7,063 nucleotides of DNA from Anaerolineales bacterium Chloro_02 (GTDB taxonomy: Bacteria > Chloroflexota > Anaerolineae > Anaerolineales > Anaerolineaceae). Made by a program: the position numbers and the translations under genes. The stretch is from contig LUZV01000145.1 of the NCBI GenBank assembly GCA_001603765.1, positions 1-7,063 on the forward strand. Reading direction: 5' to 3'. The notes under the pieces were generated by a model. It was not told where the DNA came from. It saw only the letters and a list, made by a program, of their open reading frames with translations, and ran no database searches. The stretch's first letter is position 1. Each line of letters starts with the position of its first letter. Positions 1 to 6,778 of the stretch are shown here, one piece after another.

Positions 1-1403
1 GCTTGGGCAAGAGGTATGTTAGAGGGCTTTTGATGGTGAGGATGCTCAAAACGCCAGGCGCTTTGAAGCGCACTCGTTTCGCTGTCAACCGCGACGCCGC
101 GCAGGGTGAGCCCCGCGTTTTGCGCCGCGAGCAGCCCCGCCATGGCAAACATCGGGTCCAGTTCGGTAATTTGGAGCAAAACAGGCACATCCGGGCGCGA
201 TAAGTTCTGGAGCTGCGTTAAAACCTTTTGCAGAGCGGTGGAATGCCAGGTCCAGTCGTAGCGCTGCTTCAGCAGGCTATTGCGCAGGATGCTGCTGCCT
301 TCACGCCCCCAAAGCCAACTGCTCCACAATCCGCTAAGGTTCCACCATGCCTGATTGCGGCGCGGGAGTGAGGTGATGACCGCGCTAAGCGAGTTTGGGG
401 CAATCGGAGGGTCAAGCTCGCGCAAGCGCCCCCTGAACAGACTGATGCCGCCGATCTGAGGTGGCAGCCCTGGCCACTCGCGCAGTGAAACAACCTGGTT
501 GGCGCCGCTCCAAATCTTTTGGGATGCCAGCAGAGCTTTCCAGGGGTTCATTTCCTGGTAGAGCGGTGGACGCAGCAGTTGGCGGGGGCGATTCCGTCCG
601 CCAGGGTGCGTCCAAAGCTGGTTGACCCGGTCCGCGGTGGTCAGGATGAGCGCTTTGAGCAGCACGCGCTGACGCTGGGTGAGGATTGGACTGTCGAGGC
701 GGCTGAGCATCGCCTGGAGGGACGCCAGGCTGCGGTGAGGATAAAAGGCGATCACTTCCGCCATGAGCTCGCGCAGCGGATCCCCCGGGTTGGCGGTTAA
801 CTCAAGCAAGCGGGCTTTGAGGAGGCTTATTGACGGCAGTTGTGTTTGGCTGGCGAGCATTTCTGGCGTAAGCGGATACTCTGCCGATGCCCCACAGCGC
901 GGGCAGGTGCCAAAGACGGCTTGAGGGTCAGGGGAATCTTCCGCCCAAACCAAATAATCCGCCTGCAGGATGGGTTTTTCATCGAGCTGCTGGCAGTCTG
1001 GGGCTGGGCATTCGAATTGATAATAGGCGTTGATTTGTTCTTCCAGCAGCAGCCCGTCGGCTGATTTGATCCCATTCAGGAGGTGAATCGCCTCACTCAG
1101 CTCTTCTGCGGTTGGCGCGGACGCCATTACCTCCAAAATATGCGCGGCAATGGGGTTGTTCGCGCTGACGAGCACGCGATAACCTGCACGCGCCAGCTCA
1201 AGGAGCACATAGGGATCCTGCCCAAAGGGGTCCAAAACCAGGCTGCCTGGCGGAACAAAGCGCCGCAGCCAGCCGGACATCGAATCCGGGTAAAAAGGAG
1301 GCAGAAAGCGGTCCAGCGGCAAGCCGGTCTGTGGCTGGTCAGCCTGAAGAGACCCATTGATGTAAGGGCAGTCCAGCTCAGACGCGGCAAGGCTGTTTGG
1401 CAT
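1..1403 (-). CDS. DNA methylase-like protein with zinc ribbon, degenerate motifs (3' end beyond window)
   Basis: This frame is open for all 467 codons from an ATG at 1403 to the left edge; I translated it end to end and met no stop. A GAGGAAAG ribosome site just before the ATG and a start only 10 bp after the glucosidase stop support the start. Residues 56-64 read VLDPFGQDP, followed by a hydrophobic helix and VLVSANNP, which resembles the SAM-binding motif I (DPFxGxG) of amino-group DNA methylases. Cys132, Cys137, Cys167 and Cys170 form a CX4C...CX2C zinc-ribbon pattern. Around residues 344-369, TSLPRRNQAWWNLS then a Trp-rich stretch lies where a DPPY-type catalytic motif IV would be expected. 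Both motifs deviate: the glycines of motif I and the acidic/Pro-Pro-aromatic core of motif IV are altered, so catalysis is doubtful. It could be a non-catalytic homologue with another role. The reading frame is certain; the family call is moderate. Confidence 0.6.
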   Translation of the reverse strand, partial: MPNSLAASELDCPYINGSLQADQPQTGLPLDRFLPPFYPDSMSGWLRRFVPPGSLVLDPFGQDPYVLLELARAGYRVLVSANNPIAAHILEVMASAPTAEELSEAIHLLNGIKSADGLLLEEQINAYYQFECPAPDCQQLDEKPILQADYLVWAEDSPDPQAVFGTCPRCGASAEYPLTPEMLASQTQLPSISLLKARLLELTANPGDPLRELMAEVIAFYPHRSLASLQAMLSRLDSPILTQRQRVLLKALILTTADRVNQLWTHPGGRNRPRQLLRPPLYQEMNPWKALLASQKIWSGANQVVSLREWPGLPPQIGGISLFRGRLRELDPPIAPNSLSAVITSLPRRNQAWWNLSGLWSSWLWGREGSSILRNSLLKQRYDWTWHSTALQKVLTQLQNLSRPDVPVLLQITELDPMFAMAGLLAAQNAGLTLRGVAVDSETSALQSAWRFEHPHHQKPSNIPLAQ

Positions 1404-1404
1404 G

Positions 1405-1412
1405 CTTTCCTC
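1405..1412 (-). promoter_or_regulatory. Shine-Dalgarno site of the methylase-like gene
   Basis: On the minus strand GAGGAAAG stands just before the ATG at 1403, a few bases past the glucosidase TGA (1416-1414). It fixes the start of the partial gene and suggests that ribosomes finishing the glucosidase can reinitiate here. Confidence 0.6.
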
Positions 1413-1413
1413 G

Positions 1414-3024
1414 TCAGGCAGACCGTGAAAGCAGGATTGCCACACCATACGGCGGCAAATCCAGCGCGGCATCGGTCATATGGCTGGAAATGGGCTCATT
1501 ACCAGCGAAGATGAGGTCCCAGTGATTGACTGTTTCAACAGGGAGGTTATAGCTTTGGGCTCGATTTGAAAAATTGAGCACGATCAGCATCGTTTCCGAG
1601 TCCGTAAAGCGTTCATAAATCAATAGCGACTCTTCTTCAACCTGTATCATCCGCAAGTCACCCGCGTTGAGCGCTGGATGTGCCCTTCGGAGGGCGATCA
1701 GGCTTTTGTAAAAATGAAGCAGGGACGCGGGCGAGGATTCCTGGTTGGCGACGTTGCGCACTTTGTAATCGGGGTGGACAGGCAGCCAGGGTTCCACGCT
1801 GCTGAAATTGGCAAACGCTCGCGCGTCCCACTGCATTGGCGACCGACAGCCATCGCGACCCTTGTTGAAGGGCCAGTAGCGCTTGCCGACCGGATCCTGA
1901 ATTTGTGAGCGCGAAAGGGAAATGTCGCGCATGCCGATCTCTTCGCCATAATAAAGGTAAGGCGTGCCGCGCACCGTCAGATGCATGGCAGCCAGGAGCT
2001 TCAATTTGGCGTCGCCACCCGTTTTGGCGTAGCGCGTGGAGGAGCGAGGCGTATCGTGGTTGTTCAGGAAATAATTTGGCCAAGCGTCTTCGCTGTGGAG
2101 GCTGTCCCAATATTGGATGGCTTTTCCGAAAGCTTTCGCGCTGAAGGGTGAATTCGCGTAGCCGTAATCGAAGCCGGCGTGCAGGCGGTCGTTTCCGATG
2201 TAAGTGCGGGCGTGAGCGGAATCTGCCATGAAGGTTTCGCCCACCACATAGCGGTCGGGGTAGGCATCCATGATTTTGCGAATATCCTGCAGCGCAGGGA
2301 TCATTTCGGGCTGGGAGATGTCGTAGATGTGTCGGTAGCTGTCATATGGGCGGCGGTGCAACCCCGGCAATTTGGGATTGTCGCGCAGTTCAGCGTCCTT
2401 GTACCAGGCATTAAAAACATCCAGTCTGAAGCCATCCACGCCTTTATCCAGCCAATAGCGGAAGATGTCCAACATGGCAGAGCGCACATCAGGGTTCCGC
2501 CAGTTCAGATCAGGCTGACGCTTATTGAACATGTGAAAATAATATTGACCCAGGTCCTTGTCAAATTCCCAGCCATCGCCACCAAACATGGACTTCCAAT
2601 TGTTCGGCTGACCGCCCGAAGGTGAAGGGTCGCGCCAGATGTACCAATCGTGATACGGATTGTCGCGCGATTTGCGCGATTCCTGAAACCAACGATGCTG
2701 GTCGGACGTATGGTTGAGCACCAGGTCCATGATGATGTGGATATCACGTTTGTGGGCTTCAGCCAGCAGGCGGTCGAAGTCCTGCAAATTGCCATATTTG
2801 GGGTCAATCGTGTGGTAATCAGAAACGTCGTAGCCAAAATCCGCGTCCGGGGATGGCATAATGGGTGAGAGCCAGATGCCGTCTATGCCCAGTTCGCGCA
2901 AATAGTCGAGATGCTGGATGATCCCCGCCAGGTCGCCAATGCCGTCGGCGTTGGTGTCCTGAAAAGAACGCGGGTAAATCTGATAAATAACCCCGTTTTT
3001 CCACCATAATTTTTTCTCTGTCAT
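1414..3024 (-). CDS. GH13 alpha-glucosidase (oligo-1,6-glucosidase / trehalose-6-phosphate hydrolase type)
   Basis: A 536-residue cytoplasmic enzyme with no signal peptide, of normal length for oligo-1,6-glucosidases and dextran glucosidases. It would hydrolyse the terminal alpha-glucosidic bond of a short oligosaccharide, releasing glucose. All GH13 landmarks are visible: a calcium-loop motif DTNADGIGD (23-31), region I DLVLNH (100-105), QPDLN (170-174), region II GFRLDVF with nucleophile Asp202, region III VGETF with acid/base Glu263, and region IV NNHD with transition-state Asp324. A C-terminal beta domain follows from about residue 450. QPDLN and Val203 right after the nucleophile are typical of enzymes preferring alpha-1,6 bonds, whereas maltases usually have Ala or Thr; trehalose-6-phosphate hydrolases also carry Val. 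Because the neighbouring transporter is a PTS permease, the natural substrate may be a phosphorylated disaccharide, but I cannot identify a phosphate-binding residue. GAGGAGG five bases before the ATG supports the start. The family is certain; the exact substrate is not. Confidence 0.95.
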   Translation of the reverse strand: MTEKKLWWKNGVIYQIYPRSFQDTNADGIGDLAGIIQHLDYLRELGIDGIWLSPIMPSPDADFGYDVSDYHTIDPKYGNLQDFDRLLAEAHKRDIHIIMDLVLNHTSDQHRWFQESRKSRDNPYHDWYIWRDPSPSGGQPNNWKSMFGGDGWEFDKDLGQYYFHMFNKRQPDLNWRNPDVRSAMLDIFRYWLDKGVDGFRLDVFNAWYKDAELRDNPKLPGLHRRPYDSYRHIYDISQPEMIPALQDIRKIMDAYPDRYVVGETFMADSAHARTYIGNDRLHAGFDYGYANSPFSAKAFGKAIQYWDSLHSEDAWPNYFLNNHDTPRSSTRYAKTGGDAKLKLLAAMHLTVRGTPYLYYGEEIGMRDISLSRSQIQDPVGKRYWPFNKGRDGCRSPMQWDARAFANFSSVEPWLPVHPDYKVRNVANQESSPASLLHFYKSLIALRRAHPALNAGDLRMIQVEEESLLIYERFTDSETMLIVLNFSNRAQSYNLPVETVNHWDLIFAGNEPISSHMTDAALDLPPYGVAILLSRSA

Positions 3025-3029
3025 TTTTT

Positions 3030-3036
3030 CCTCCTC
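3030..3036 (-). promoter_or_regulatory. Strong Shine-Dalgarno site of the GH13 gene
   Basis: The minus strand reads GAGGAGG followed by five A residues and the ATG at 3024. It lies in the 34-bp gap after the UPF0303 gene. This gap contains no hairpin or other obvious signal, which fits cotranscription. Confidence 0.7.
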
Positions 3037-3058
3037 TGGTACGCGGCTGTGAGATTAG

Positions 3059-3523
3059 TTACGCTTGATTCACTTTTGCCTGCAGGTTTTGCAGGGCTTC
3101 CACAATCAGGTCGTGATCTTCCATGGCTGGCAAACCACTCACGGCAATCGCGCCAACTTTGCCGAAACCTTTAAGCAGCAGAGGCATCCCTCCGGGAGCG
3201 TTCGAGGCGAGATGCGGATCGAGACCGTATTTTGTGTCCAGCAGGGAGGCGTCGCCGCCTGTTTTTTCATACACCCACTGAGTAGAATGACCAAAGAAGT
3301 CGCAGGTATTGAGTTTGCGGGTAATCCAATTTTGTGTGTTTGGGCTGATGCCTTCCGCGGCAAAACAAAAAGCGCAAAGCCCGCCGAGGCGTATCTCCAC
3401 CCCGATGGGGAGCTTCTCTTTGAGCGCTTTTTGGGCGATTGATGTGCCTAATTCCAACAGAATTTCGGGCGTGACGCGATCCAGTGTCAGGCTGGTTTCT
3501 AATGCTTCAATTTCTTGTAACAT
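3059..3523 (-). CDS. UPF0303 family protein (HbpS/GlcG-like, heme-degrading domain fold)
   Basis: A 154-residue soluble protein that matches the UPF0303 family in length and pattern. The visible family marks are VEIRLGG (42-48), the NWITRKLNTCDFFGHS stretch (65-80, family pattern W-RK-N-V-F-S), and the C-terminal GKVGAIAVSGLPAMEDHDL (121-139), with Gly-Ser-Gly-Leu-Pro and an Asp-His pair. The family belongs to the broad GlcG/HbpS group, annotated as heme-degrading or heme-binding domain; its biochemical role is not settled. There is no signal peptide or membrane segment. It lies second in the leftward unit, 8 bp after the regulator, so here it probably serves sugar metabolism or its control rather than heme turnover; that is inference from position. 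An AAGGAG site sits four bases before the ATG. Confidence 0.85.
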   Translation of the reverse strand: MLQEIEALETSLTLDRVTPEILLELGTSIAQKALKEKLPIGVEIRLGGLCAFCFAAEGISPNTQNWITRKLNTCDFFGHSTQWVYEKTGGDASLLDTKYGLDPHLASNAPGGMPLLLKGFGKVGAIAVSGLPAMEDHDLIVEALQNLQAKVNQA

Positions 3524-3527
3524 GGTG

Positions 3528-3533
3528 CTCCTT
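3528..3533 (-). promoter_or_regulatory. Shine-Dalgarno overlapping the regulator stop codon
   Basis: On the minus strand TAAGGAGCACC precedes the ATG at 3523. The last two bases of the regulator's TAA stop (3534-3532) are also the first two of AAGGAG, so translation of the UPF0303 gene is probably coupled to that of the regulator. Confidence 0.7.
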
Positions 3534-5043
3534 AGATAGCTTGATTGAGAATTAAACGCTGGTCATTTATTTGTTCGTACAGCAGCGTCAGTGTAGATTT
3601 TAGCGTTGTAATGAATTTTACATCGGGAATGAGAGGAAAAACGAAGCAGTGCACATCTTTAAGTTGAATCGGGAAGGTGCTGAAGACGATATCGATCCCT
3701 TCAAGCAGCGGCTGATTTAATTCTTTGGCTTGAATGGTTTTTTGGATGTGAACCTCTGCCAGGTGATTCTCCACCAGCGAAAGCGCGTATTTAATTTCAC
3801 TGTAGGTCTGGTCGTAGATAAAAAGCGCCTGAAGTGGATCGCGGGAGCGTTCTAAGGCTGCCATCAGGTGCATGGCGATGAACGCGATCTCGTCATCCGG
3901 GATTTCCACCGGCACATACCGCTGCAAATCGGGGAGGATGCGCGAAGCAAGGTGATAGGCTTGGGGGAAATATTCCATCACTTCATGTTTCATCGGGTTG
4001 TGGCAGTCCCAGATGTATTGAGCGCGCCTGAAAAGCGCCTGGAAGTGGTGCGACAAACCGCGAATGAAGAGACCAGGCTCCTTGATTAAATAATAATCGG
4101 CGACGAGATTATAGAAGTTCCAGGCAGTTTCCTCCGCCATGGCTTTGATCGTCAGCTCGGATTCCTCGATGGTGCTGAATTTGGATGAGAGAAGCATCCC
4201 AGAAAGGTAATAGAGCTCAGTTTCATTCAAACGGATGCCAAAGTGCCATTCGATTTGAGACAGAAGCTCGTGTAATTGGGTGGACCAAACGGAATCTTTT
4301 AGTTTTCGCCTGGTCTCTGGCTGAAGAGTCACCCAGAGATCCTGCTTAATCCGATGAAATGAAACCAGGAAATGAAGCAGCAGGCGCTCAACTTCACTTG
4401 GAGCCAGGGCAAGCTTGCTTTTGACCATGATTTCAGAGAAGAGCGAGTTGAGCGCGGCACGGTCATTCGAATCCGGGCGTTTCATTTGTTCAACGTAAAG
4501 TTTGATCCGATCCGGAAAGGTTGCTCCAGCGTAATCATCTGTTTCCAGCAGCAAATTCACCAAAGCGAGGCGGCTGCGCTTCTCACCGGTGATCAGACTT
4601 AGCCCGCGATGGCTTATCTGGAGGTCAATCTGAAACTTTTGCAGCCAAAGCCTGGCAGATTGAATGTCCTTATAAATAGAAGAGCGGGCAATAAAGAGTT
4701 TATCGGTAAGAAAACTGATGCTGATTGGATTTTTGTTTAGCAAGAGATAATAAATAATGATGCTGACCCGTTCCTGGGCTTTGTAATAGCGTTTTTGTGA
4801 GCGTGTTCTGCCAAGATCGCCCGCGAGATTGGCGCGATTGACAGCATCCCCGGCGATCTCGCAGCCGGTGCCGCGAACCGCAATCAGTTCCAGATTATAT
4901 GGAAGAATAAACTGGCGGATTTCGGGCACATAGTTGCGAATGGTTCGTTCGGTCAGATTCAGCTCGTCGGCTACTTGCTGATAGGTGAACGATCCTTCGA
5001 AGTGCAGCATTGACTCGAGAATTTCATAGGTTTTCGGTCGCAT
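3532..5043 (-). CDS. PRD-domain transcriptional regulator, LicR/MtlR-like, with Cys-less EIIB-like tail and no EIIA
   Basis: A 503-residue PTS-controlled regulator, probably of the divergent transport genes and of its own operon. Domain order: an N-terminal winged HTH (about 5-62, HTH_11-like, with TERTIRNYVPEI as recognition helix), a second Mga-like HTH (about 92-165, with ARSSIYKDI), PRD1 (about 195-290), PRD2 (about 305-402) and an EIIB(Gat/Mtl)-like domain (about 403-475). PRD1 keeps His224 (LLLHFLVSFHR), but its usual second His is replaced near Gly282-Met283. PRD2 keeps both expected histidines, at His332/333 (LSHHFQ) and His392 (AMHLMAALE). The EIIB-like part has the ALFIY...IDIVFSTFPI framework, but Tyr410 stands where the phosphorylated Cys should be. 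The protein ends without the C-terminal EIIA domain of full-length MtlR/LicR proteins. Phosphorylation must therefore act through the PRD histidines. The two HTH domains favour a DNA-binding activator over a BglG-type RNA antiterminator. No Shine-Dalgarno is visible before the ATG, which I kept because the HTH begins within ten residues of it. Confidence 0.9.
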   Translation of the reverse strand: MRPKTYEILESMLHFEGSFTYQQVADELNLTERTIRNYVPEIRQFILPYNLELIAVRGTGCEIAGDAVNRANLAGDLGRTRSQKRYYKAQERVSIIIYYLLLNKNPISISFLTDKLFIARSSIYKDIQSARLWLQKFQIDLQISHRGLSLITGEKRSRLALVNLLLETDDYAGATFPDRIKLYVEQMKRPDSNDRAALNSLFSEIMVKSKLALAPSEVERLLLHFLVSFHRIKQDLWVTLQPETRRKLKDSVWSTQLHELLSQIEWHFGIRLNETELYYLSGMLLSSKFSTIEESELTIKAMAEETAWNFYNLVADYYLIKEPGLFIRGLSHHFQALFRRAQYIWDCHNPMKHEVMEYFPQAYHLASRILPDLQRYVPVEIPDDEIAFIAMHLMAALERSRDPLQALFIYDQTYSEIKYALSLVENHLAEVHIQKTIQAKELNQPLLEGIDIVFSTFPIQLKDVHCFVFPLIPDVKFITTLKSTLTLLYEQINDQRLILNQAI

Positions 5044-5046
5044 TAT

Positions 5047-5062
5047 TTAAGGATAATCTTAA
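5047..5062. repeat. Short inverted repeat beside the regulator start
   Basis: TTAAG and CTTAA form 5-bp arms around a 6-bp spacer, directly upstream of the regulator ATG and overlapping its candidate -10. It could be an autoregulatory site, but in AT-rich DNA such arms can occur by chance. Confidence 0.25.
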
Positions 5063-5084
5063 CATGAAATGGCAATAATGTACA
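5056..5084 (-). promoter_or_regulatory. Candidate promoter of the leftward (regulator) operon
   Basis: Read on the minus strand, TGTACA (5084-5079, 4 of 6 to TTGACA) is followed after 17 bp by TAAGAT (5061-5056, 4 of 6 to TATAAT) with a TG extension one base upstream. Transcription would start near 5049, leaving only about six bases before the ATG at 5043. That agrees with the missing Shine-Dalgarno but is unproven. Confidence 0.35.
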
Positions 5085-5088
5085 GAAT

Positions 5089-5106
5089 TTCCGTTGCGTA
5101 ACGGAA
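5089..5106. promoter_or_regulatory. 18-bp inverted repeat, candidate operator for the PRD regulator
   Basis: TTCCGTTGCGTAACGGAA has perfect 7-bp arms (TTCCGTT/AACGGAA) around a 4-bp spacer. Its centre, 5097.5, lies about 48 and 53 bp from the two candidate transcription starts, upstream of both promoters, as expected for a shared activator site. No U-run follows either arm, so it is not an intrinsic terminator. That the neighbouring regulator binds it is inferred from position and symmetry. Confidence 0.55.
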
Positions 5107-5115
5107 GTAAGTGGA

Positions 5116-5144
5116 TGGGAAACCAGCTTAAAAACTGCTAAACT
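5116..5144 (+). promoter_or_regulatory. Candidate promoter of the EIICB-EIIA unit
   Basis: An extended -10, TG-C-TAAACT (TAAACT at 5139-5144, 4 of 6), is preceded after 17 bp by a poor -35, TGGGAA (3 of 6). A weak -35 suits a promoter that needs an activator, and the 18-bp inverted repeat ends ten bases upstream. Transcription would start near 5151, giving a leader of about 26 bases. Confidence 0.4.
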
Positions 5145-5164
5145 AGCGTCAATTATCATTAAAA

Positions 5165-5170
5165 AAGGAG
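5165..5170 (+). promoter_or_regulatory. Shine-Dalgarno site of the EIICB gene
   Basis: AAGGAG, preceded by a run of A, lies six bases before the ATG at 5177. It selects this ATG over the second in-frame ATG three codons later. Confidence 0.7.
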
Positions 5171-5176
5171 TCTCCA

Positions 5177-6766
5177 ATGAAATCAATGCGTGCAAAAATC
5201 CAATCATTCGCTGGCGCGATGATGGTACCGGTCATTCTGTTCGTTTTGGTCGGTTTTTATGTCGGTATTGGCGCAGGTCTGACCAACTACATTCTGCCCA
5301 AGATTCTTCCGGCGGAATCAGTCTTTACCAAATTCCTGACCGCGATCGTAAACATGTTCGTGCACATGGGTTTCTTGTTCATGAACAACCTGCCGATTTG
5401 GTTTGCCGTCGGTATCGCTTTTACGCTCGCAAAGAAAGAAAAAGGCTGGGCTGCGTTTGCCGGTCTGATTATGTTCTTCACTTATATTCGCGGCATTGGC
5501 TCATACGCCAGTGCCTGGGGCGTTGACGCCGACAGCATTCTGACCATGGCGCCCAATTTCCAGGCGCTCTGGGGTAAAGTCGCAGGCATCTTCACCCTCG
5601 ACATGGGCATTTTCTCGGGTATCGTGGCTGGTGTGGTGGCTGCCTGGGTTCATAACAAATATATTGACACCCAGTTCAAAGCCTCCTTTGCCTTCTTCTC
5701 TGGCGCCCGGTTTGTGATCATCATGGTCACTGTGTTTTCTATCCCCCTGGCAATTGGCACCTACTACATCTGGCCCTTCATCGGGCGCGGTCTGCAGTGG
5801 ATCACCGGCTTTATCGGTTCTTCCGGTCTGTTTGGTACATGGCTGTTTGGAACCCTCGATAAAGCTTTGCTCCCCTTTGGTATCCATCACCTGATCGCCT
5901 TCCCGATTGAGTACTCAGCTGTTGGCGGAACAATGACCATTGACGGTGTGGTCTATGAGGGTGTGCGCAACATCATCATGGGACAGGCAGCATCAGCCAC
6001 CGCGACCGGGTACATTACCCGCAACTTTACCACTGGGCGTATTCTGTTTCAGTTGGCAGGTCTGCCGGGCGCGGCGTTTGCCATGTGGAAAACTGCCAAG
6101 CCGGAAAACCGCAAGAAAGTCGCTTCCATTGTGATCCCTGCCGTGCTGACGCTGATGCTGGTTGGAATTTCCGAACCGATCGAATATACCTTCCTTTTTG
6201 TTGCTCCCGCTCTCTACTGGTTGGTTTATGCTCCCCTCAGCGGTTTGATGTACGTTCTGGCGGAAGTGACCAAGGTCTCGATCAACGGACACGCGCTGTT
6301 CTTCATGATCCCCAACTTGTTCCAGCCTCAGAAAGTGCACGCAATGTCGCTACTTTATCTGCTGCCGCTGGCATTCGCCCTCTACTACTTTGCCTTCAAG
6401 TTCATGATCGAAAAATTCAATCTGCGCACTCCCGGACGCGGTGATGAGGACGAAGAAGTCGCCTTTATGACCAAGAAACAATACAACGAACTAGCGGACG
6501 GAAAAGCAGCATCCCCGGAAGACGCGCTTGAGGTAAGGATTATTGAAGCCTTAGGCGGCGCTAACAACATCGAGAGCGTCTCAGCCTGCGCGACCCGGCT
6601 GCGTGTGGAAGTGAAAGATCCCAGCCTGGTCGTAGATGATGCCATGTGGAAGCAGCATCTTGAGGCGATGGGCGTGGTTCGGGCGCAGAATGCCCTCCAA
6701 ATTATCTACGGCGTGCGGGTTACCTCACTGCTGACAAAGGTCAAGGACATTCTGGGTCTGGATTAG
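5177..6766 (+). CDS. PTS EIICB permease, glucose/maltose/alpha-glucoside family
   Basis: A 529-residue inner-membrane sugar permease that couples uptake of a glucoside or glucose-type sugar to its phosphorylation. The EIIC domain spans about 1-415, with many hydrophobic helices (for example 13-33, 92-105, 136-158, 176-200, 318-345, 388-408). It shows family marks: AFTLAKKEKGWAAFAGLIMF (81-100), LPFGIHHL (232-239) and the substrate-site motif GISEPIEYTF (330-339). The stretch EKFNLRTPGR (412-421) is the usual junction of the MalX/GlvC/AglA-type branch, followed by an acidic linker (423-427). The EIIB domain (about 448-529) carries the phosphorylation loop ACATRLRVEVKD with Cys471. No EIIA domain is fused; a separate EIIA gene follows 54 bp later. 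The substrate cannot be read from sequence; maltose, isomaltose, trehalose, sucrose-type glucosides or glucose are all possible. The divergent GH13 gene favours an alpha-glucoside. Confidence 0.93.
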   Translation: MKSMRAKIQSFAGAMMVPVILFVLVGFYVGIGAGLTNYILPKILPAESVFTKFLTAIVNMFVHMGFLFMNNLPIWFAVGIAFTLAKKEKGWAAFAGLIMFFTYIRGIGSYASAWGVDADSILTMAPNFQALWGKVAGIFTLDMGIFSGIVAGVVAAWVHNKYIDTQFKASFAFFSGARFVIIMVTVFSIPLAIGTYYIWPFIGRGLQWITGFIGSSGLFGTWLFGTLDKALLPFGIHHLIAFPIEYSAVGGTMTIDGVVYEGVRNIIMGQAASATATGYITRNFTTGRILFQLAGLPGAAFAMWKTAKPENRKKVASIVIPAVLTLMLVGISEPIEYTFLFVAPALYWLVYAPLSGLMYVLAEVTKVSINGHALFFMIPNLFQPQKVHAMSLLYLLPLAFALYYFAFKFMIEKFNLRTPGRGDEDEEVAFMTKKQYNELADGKAASPEDALEVRIIEALGGANNIESVSACATRLRVEVKDPSLVVDDAMWKQHLEAMGVVRAQNALQIIYGVRVTSLLTKVKDILGLD

Positions 6767-6778
6767 TTAAATCATTAT

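Larger units (their letters stand above)
5044..5176. promoter_or_regulatory. Divergent intergenic control region
   Basis: This AT-rich 133-bp stretch is the only long gap in the window and must hold the promoters of both transcription units. It contains an 18-bp inverted repeat (5089-5106), a smaller inverted repeat (5047-5062), a candidate promoter on each strand, and the AAGGAG site of the permease gene. I see no intrinsic terminator and no ribonucleic antiterminator-like stem. Confidence 0.75.

Noticed and set aside
1083..1514. 143-codon open frame on the plus strand
   Set aside because: It is antisense to the start of the methylase-like gene and the end of the glucosidase, is rich in Arg and Gln without any recognisable motif, and crosses the boundary of two well-supported genes.
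2179..2625. 148-codon open frame on the plus strand inside the glucosidase
   Set aside because: It is fully antisense to the catalytic domain of the GH13 gene, whose motifs are all intact; no ribosome site or family pattern supports it.
3065..3442. 125-codon plus-strand frame over the UPF0303 gene
   Set aside because: The minus-strand product matches a known family along its whole length, so the opposite frame is incidental.
5089..5106. Inverted repeat read as a transcription terminator
   Set aside because: The stem is only 7 bp and no T-run follows in either direction; its position upstream of two divergent promoters fits an operator better.
5501..5890. 129-codon open frame on the minus strand inside the EIICB gene
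   Set aside because: It is antisense to the membrane helices of the permease, has a low-complexity Gly/Asp/His composition and no start signal; a shadow of codon bias.
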